Below are positions 57,786 through 64,000 of a DNA stretch of 64,000 nucleotides, in pieces. The translations under genes were made by a program, and so were the position numbers. The notes beneath the pieces were generated by a model that was given only the letters and a program-made list of their open reading frames with translations, ran no database searches and had not been told where the DNA came from. Origin of the DNA: Acanthochlamys bracteata (lineage: Eukaryota > Streptophyta > Magnoliopsida > Pandanales > Velloziaceae); NCBI GenBank assembly GCA_019914995.1, contig CM034133.1:8140495-8204494 (forward strand). Direction: 5' to 3'. Each line of letters opens with the position of its first letter. The first letter of the stretch is position 1.

Positions 57786-60063
57786 TTGAATCAATTGATT
57801 CTTGTTTTATCTTTTTCAAATGTTTGATACTTAATATTTCATGACAAGAAGATCAAGGGATTCTTTTTTAAGTAGTATGAGAAGAATTAAAGGTAAACAT
57901 ATACACTTAAGAAATTCAAACAGTCTGTTGTGGGGTTTACATTCTTTCCTGGAAAAGAAAAGGGAAAAGAGGAAAATCGATTAACTGTTTCTTGTAAAAT
58001 TACCGTACTGATTGATCGTTGCTTATAAGTTTTTTTTATTTTACGTTTTTAATAAATTTTTTAAAATAGTTTATAGAAATTTTTTAGGAAGTTGAAGTAG
58101 AATTTATTTTGAAATTTTAAATATTTCGTTTTAGAAAAAGTTTTATCAAAAGCACTCAGTAGATATATGCGTGGAGGATTATATGTTGATTCTTATATTT
58201 GTAGTATATATTGATTTTCTATTGATTGTAAAATAAATTTGTAGTATATTTGGCTGCAGTAAAATAAATTTTTAAATAATAAATTTATGAGAAGAACTCT
58301 TTTAAGATTAGTTTGAAAAATGAGTTAAATGTGTGTTTAATAGTATTTAAAATTAAGTTTGAAAGTACGTTTTGTATTTGATTTTCTTTAGAAGAACTCG
58401 AAAGTACATTTCTTTTCACAGTAAGTTCGAAGAGAACTGATACACAGTCACGTTTCTCTTTTTCAAACCATAAACCAGCAAAATTCAAAGGCTAAGTAAG
58501 CCTGGTAATTTGAATTCATGAGTCGGCTTTGAATCGATGCATTTAATAATCGGATTAAATTTTTTCAATTCTAATCTAACTCATAAATTTATACGAATCA
58601 AAATTGTCTAACTCTAATCCATCATATTAATAATCAGATCAAATTTAGATCGATCCATTTAATAATTAAAATTATTAATTTTTTAATTTTATATTTTAAA
58701 TATTTAGCGAAATTATAAAATTATTTGTAATAAAAATGCACATTACTTTTAATGAGTAGATATAGTGAATGTCCTTAAAATACCCAAAAAAATTTTATTT
58801 TTTAAAAATATATGGTAACATCTGAAATTTTATGATTATAAATATATACTAATAATTTTGATAAAAATTTTGATAAATATAGCTGTCTAACAAAATTTTG
58901 TTAAAAATTTTTATATAAAATCTAAATTCGCCATTACAGAAACACCTACATAGTAATACTTTCGATAATATTATAATTCTCTCTTACACTATTTTACTAA
59001 AATATAAAAATAATAAATAATTATAAATATCATATAATTTAATAATTTATAAATTACTATTATTAATTATTTTTATTACTAATATTTTAATATACGAAAA
59101 AAAAATTAAATATTGTATTTTTAAGATATGATAATTCAGATTGATGGATCAATATCGGGTTAATCCGAATTGACCTATTTAATAACCGCATCAAATTCGT
59201 TCAATCTTAACCAATCCATATATTTATACGGATCAAATTTTCTAACTCTAACTCTAATTAAATGGGTCAATTTTGAAACACATTTTCGAATCAGATCATA
59301 TATTACCACCCTGTAAGAAAGAACATAATCTTGCTACTGCACCAACTAACAAATGATAGTGAACAGGTCTGCTTACTGCTACGGAAACGAAATTGTTTGC
59401 AAGCTTTGGTAAAGTGTGTTTCAAAAACCGGAAATTCTATTTTTTTTCATCTTGAACTTCCAAATAGTTAATATATTTCACTATATAATATTTATATGTA
59501 TCAAAATTTTAAATATTAAAATTCACTTATATCTTACTTTAATTGTCTTTCAAAAGTAATTGAAACAAAAAATTAAAATCACTTTCAGCTCGCTTCTAAA
59601 TAGAATTCAAAAATATAAAAACTGAACTCCACTTTCAATTCACTTAAAAAAATAATTGAAACACAAAAATTAAACTTAACTTTCAATCCATTTTCAAAAA
59701 ACTCTACATTCTATTTCTGCAGAAAAGCAAAACAATTGGCATGGTGAAACAAGAAAGAAATAAGCTCTCAAAGATAAAAGGTTCCGTCATCTTTCAAGAC
59801 ATTGGCTGTAGCTGAACATTAGCATATGTGGTAGCTATCTTACTCTTATACAAAATTGAATGGAAACATCAATAGAACTAACCCACGTTATGGATACAAC
59901 AAGCACCTAACGACACTTCTGTTATGGAAAAGATAAATAGTCAAAAAGATTTATGATGAAGAGAAAAAAGTGGGCACAGCCACAAGTAGCTCATTAGATT
60001 CTCATTTATGAGTATCCACCCGCTTATGGTCGAAAGTGAGCTTCATAAATGTAATACCCACCT
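57786..60063. other. AT-rich spacer, no gene
   Basis: The main content is the repeat described at 58497-59310 and a decayed copy of the 280-bp MITE family near 59411-59720 (AGTGTGTTTCAAAAACCGG at its left end, ACTCCACTTTCAATTC inside). 59720-60060 probably includes the KAS I 3'UTR. Confidence 0.4.
58497..59310. mobile_element. possible ~815-bp AT-rich non-autonomous element
   Basis: The left part (GCCTGGTAATTTGAATTC, TTTAATAATCGG, ATTTATACG-ATCAAA, TCTAACTCTAATC) and the right part (inverse ATTACCACCC end, GATCAGATTCG on the opposite strand, AACTCTAACTC, ATTTATACGGATCAAA) share motifs. Several are direct and some are inverted. Boundaries and target duplication are unclear. The same motifs recur at 53270-53560. 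Confidence 0.4.
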
Positions 60064-63000
60064 TCATGGCTTGAAGGGTGCAAACACCACAACAGAGTTA
60101 TGGCCTCCAAAACCAAAAGAATTTGAAATTGCTGCACAGAAAATTGATTGAAGCATAATGAGTTTTTTCAAGTTTGAGATCGAACTATGGACAGGTATAG
60201 GACACAGGGAGGGAGCTCATGTAACAAGTAACTCACCAACATTGACTTCACATTCCTGCTTCTTGTTTGCCACAGTATCAAACTCAACTTCTGGCTCAAT
60301 GTTCTGCACAAATGGCACATAAAAGCAAGAATAGTTCAATAACTATTTTTACTCTTTCACAAAGAAAATGTCTACATGTTTTATAGAAGGAATACATGAT
60401 CATCCAACCAGGTCAACCTCAAAAGAGATGTAAATAGAAACTACCAAACTATGAAGAAACATATCACCAAATCATTTATATAGTTGTAGGATTTTTCTCT
60501 GAGTTCTTTTTTTGTTGGATTTCAAAAAAGTCTGCTACCTGAATAGATTTCGTAGATATGCTAGTAAAAATTATGTGAGATTTCAGAATTTTCAAACTCA
60601 ATGGTGCAAATTCCACTAGGCAATCATTACCACTACATGGAGATGGCAGCAGTTAAGCCGGGAATTTCCATGCTTTCCAGGTAAGAAGTATTGCAGAACA
60701 TTATTCATGAAATTCACACCGACTTAAATGTAAAAGCATCCAAAAAAACTATAGGATGCAAAATCTGATGCTATTGATGTCTTTCTGAAGAAACTTTAGA
60801 GGACAAACTATGCTTACAAATTGGTTTATTGTGGGATGTAACCACCCAGATGTAATAGCTTTCACAGTGGCAATTGCTTCCAATCCTCCCGCCGCACCAA
60901 GGCAGTGCCCTATCATAGACTGTAGAGAAAAGAAGAAAGAACCATAGACCTCTTAGGAGGCGTTTTAGAAACTGACACAGAGCTTCTTAAGGCAGCTTAA
61001 GCTGCTTTTCTAGTATAAAGTCGCACATAACATACTTCCTAAATAATATAACACAAAAAAAAAAAAAAAAAAAATCTAACTGTACCTTGGTTGCATTGAT
61101 TTTGATATCCTTCGGATTCTTAAAAACCTTCTTAATTGCATTAACTTCAGCCAAATCACCAGCAAGAGTAGACGTCGCATGGGCATTGATATAGTTCACC
61201 TGAAAGGATTCAAACAAACACATGAGTAAACAAGGTCCCCATGTTACTAGCTTCTGGTGAATCAATTGTAAGTCCTTTGAAACTTAATACTAACATTCAA
61301 GGATAAGGGAAAAAATAAGAAGCCCATGCATTTAGCACACAACTAATTCTCACGAAAGAACTTTTGCTATTCCAATATATGGTTCAAGCAGAACCTGAAA
61401 GACTTGAAACAGAATGGAGGTTAGCTGCCCGATTAGTGGAAGAGGCAATTATCTATCGTCCGCTCTTACCCATACAACCTAAAATATATAGCTCAAAGCA
61501 GAATTTATCACCATATCAGGACAAGACTACCTATTATGCTATAGAGATCACAACAGTATGATGGTAGTGATTATCCATTTCAGAATCAATGCTTCAAGAA
61601 GTTGCAATAGTTAAAGAAAAATATATTTGGTTTACAGCTTGCACCACATTCAAGCTTAAGTTTGACAACAAATGAACACAACACAGACACCGGACATGCA
61701 AGCAACCACGTTAACATGTTAACTAACATGTATACACACACAAAAGAAAAAGAATTCCACTCTTATAGCACCCACGTGCTTCTAGTTTCCAAATATGCAC
61801 TTTAGAAATGTGAGAATGAGACCGTTTGCACCTGTATGCATCATACAATCAATTCTAATTTAAAAACTCATCACTGAAGTCATTGGAACATATAGAACAA
61901 AAAAAGGTGGTGATGCAAAAGCAGCATGGCCTTTGTGTAAAACATAATAAGCTATACCAAATTATTTAAGCAAAATAAAACCAAAATGATAAGCTATACC
62001 TCTTCTGGTGCAACACCGGCATCTTCAAGACTACTTAAAATACAAGATGAGACTCCAAGACCATCAGCTCTGGGATCCGTCATATGATAAGCATCACAAT
62101 TGACAGCGCCACCCAAGTATTCGGCAATTATAGGCGCATCTCGTTTCATTGCGTGTTCTAGGCTTTCCATTACCTAAGCAAAGCTGATTGACATTAGCTA
62201 GTGACCAATATAAATTGAGGTAGAATATAGTGCTATACTTGCGTAAGCATATAGTAAAAGAAAAAAATGAGGTACTGTACCCCAGTGAAAAAGCATTTCT
62301 AGAATGTTACTAGGTAAAGCTATCGTTTATGCAGGGGAAAGTTAAAGCAAAGAATTAGCTAAAGTCTTCCCATAATTGGATGCATCATTATCTTGCTAAG
62401 AATCACAGTGATCATCAAGTTGGACTAATAAAGGTTTCTAACTTCAGAAATGGGCTATCTGTGTCAACTAGAATACGTAGATAGATACTTTACGCATGGA
62501 TGAATTGCATGTTGGATTGACAGGAAACAGAAATTACGTAATAAAGTATGATTCACTAGTGTGTAACTGCTACAGGTGCAAGCAGAGAAATGACTGGTTG
62601 CATGCTTTGTTTTCCACAAGAATCTATAACCTTTTGTTTTCCACAAGTTTCAGCATTGAATAAAAAACTTCCAAAACACGTCGTCACAAAAATGAGCTTG
62701 TAATACATACCAAAACTCCAGCACCTTCACCCATAACAAAACCATCTCGGTCTTTGTCCCAAGGCCTAGATGCTGTTTTGGGTTCATCATTTCTTTGTGA
62801 AAGAGCTCTACAGGCAACAAAACCGCCGATACCAATGGGAATAATTGCGGCTTCAGTCCCACCAGCAACCATTACATCAGCTTCACCTCGACAAATATGG
62901 TTCGCAGCAGCATAGAAGCAGTAATTTGAAGTAGCACAAGCAGTAGATATTGAATAATTGGCACCCATGAAGCCTACATCCATAGCAAGCAAGGCAGAAC

Positions 63001-64000
63001 CCATATTTGTTATTGCATATGGGATAAAAAATGGAGTTATTTTTCTATATCCTTTCTCTATAAGAGCCTGAACACCATCTGAAAATACTGAGAGGCCCCC
63101 CATGCCTGTTCCCACAAGTACACCTGCTCGCACTTTATCAATCTGCAAGAAGATATCAAAGATAAAATGTAGAGAATATTAAAACACATGGTGAGAAGTA
63201 AAATGTGCAAGAGGTAGATCAATTAAAAGAGGCTTGAAAATCTATATTGTGAAAACCAAAAGAACTCGTCCTGTGACCTAAGAAAGGCTGATGTGTCAGA
63301 ACATCGATGAAAAATCAACGAATACCTAAATCAGCCGAAATTCCTCAAAGAAATCAGTACTTCCACTTTAAGCTGAATGCAACTTGATAGGGGAGAATAT
63401 AAAGAAATTCATGGAGCATGATGCACAAAAGGGGTAGATTTACCCCCAGCTGTACTTCAACTCCTAGATAGGATGCAAGGAAAGTTAGCACAGTTTAGCG
63501 AATTGATTAAAACCAAGCATAATAGAAATCTATCCTTGAAAAAGGCATTGCGCATAACTTGACAACTAATGTCTGCAAAATGGAACATTTTATAGCAGAA
63601 AAATCTCAATGGAACATGGAACTTCTCAAAATTTTCAAGATCCATCAAATAGCTAAACACATGCAGCAAACCAAACAACAAAGCTGCAGAACAAAAGTTA
63701 GCCTATTTAAAAGTACCTAATTAAAATAGAGATCATAACTCTCAAGGTTCCTAGCATCAGAAATTTACATATCCCTTAGATCAAGCGTGCCAATTTTCAC
63801 ACAAGAGAAACACAACCAACAGAAAATCAAGTACACTGATCGAGTTCAGTACCTTGCTCATAGCTTCACTCCCTGGAACAAGCCCAGCGTTCTCAAGCGC
63901 CTTCTTTCCGCTAACCAAGCAATACCTCAAGCAATCATCAAGCCTCCTGTCATTCTTCCCATCAATATATCCCTCAGAAGAGAACCCCCTGATTTGTCCA
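60064..64000 (-). CDS. KAS1: 3-oxoacyl-ACP synthase I (KAS I), plastid; 5' end outside the window
   Basis: Condenses malonyl-ACP with C4-C14 acyl-ACP in plastid fatty-acid synthesis. Exons in coding order: 64000-63853 (partial), 63142-62711, 62173-62000, 61199-61086, 60919-60818, 60303-60237, 60131-60064; phases agree and the stop is TGA. The active-site Cys is in YSISTACATSNYCFY, the first His in INAHATSTLAGD, and the second in FGFGGHNSVV; the conserved Lys is in INATK-SMIGHCLGAAGG, which spans a splice site. Further family blocks are GVLVGTGMGGLSVFSDGV, TPFFIPYAITNMGSALL and CDAYHMTDPRADG; the last separates plant KAS I from KAS II and mitochondrial KAS. The transit peptide and the first part of the N-terminal domain are off the right edge. 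Nothing in the visible part looks damaged. Confidence 0.96.

Noticed and set aside
1-64000. CRISPR arrays, bacterial operons, prophage or plasmid features
   Set aside because: Every confident gene is a plant nuclear gene, mostly with spliceosomal introns; the short repeats are microsatellites, minisatellites or MITEs, not spacer-repeat arrays.

Overview
The window is nuclear DNA from a flowering plant. It holds spliceosomal GT-AG introns, a plastid pyruvate phosphate dikinase with a transit-peptide exon, a plastid-type KAS I, and plant-only families (DMP membrane proteins, FANTASTIC FOUR, CYP72-clan P450). Intergenic DNA is very AT-rich and packed with short non-autonomous DNA transposons. 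I could not place it below angiosperm level from sequence alone.

Layout, left to right: 1-6500, a gene-poor repeat field with a decayed zinc-knuckle coding remnant, a ~310-bp tandem duplication, a 21-bp and a ~115-bp tandem array, and a GC-richer repeat island. 7378-17072 (+), a complete 20-exon PPDK gene. 17.5-20.5 kb, MITE-rich spacer. 20586-21677 (-), an intronless FANTASTIC FOUR-like gene. 21.7-26.4 kb, AT-rich MITE-filled spacer. 26494-39845 (+), a complete 20-exon mitochondrial elongation factor G gene with two ~3-kb introns. About 40385-40780 (-), a broken DMP copy, and 44348-44983 (-), its intact paralogue. 45-47.3 kb, three structurally clean MITEs, including a hAT-type one with an exact 8-bp target duplication. 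47847-52812 (-), a 4-exon cytochrome P450 most like CYP721A. 54948-56177 (-), an intronless FCP1/CPL4-like CTD phosphatase. 57471-57785 (+), a 104-aa protein with a PNRC-like proline motif. 60064-64000 (-), KAS I, with its 5' end outside the window.

The genes are unrelated housekeeping and developmental loci placed side by side, as is normal in plants; nothing suggests a cluster or operon. PPDK (pyruvate to PEP) and KAS I (fatty-acid elongation) are both plastid enzymes and EF-G acts in mitochondrial translation, but their proximity carries no evident functional meaning.

I found no convincing new multi-gene system. The points most worth a second look are small-scale: a 38-bp tandem duplication of a PPDK splice acceptor, a GC-AG intron in the same gene, an acidic/proline repeat in the FAF protein, loss of the heme-loop arginine in the P450, an intronless CTD phosphatase lacking a BRCT domain, and several MITE families whose ends and target-site duplications can be read directly.
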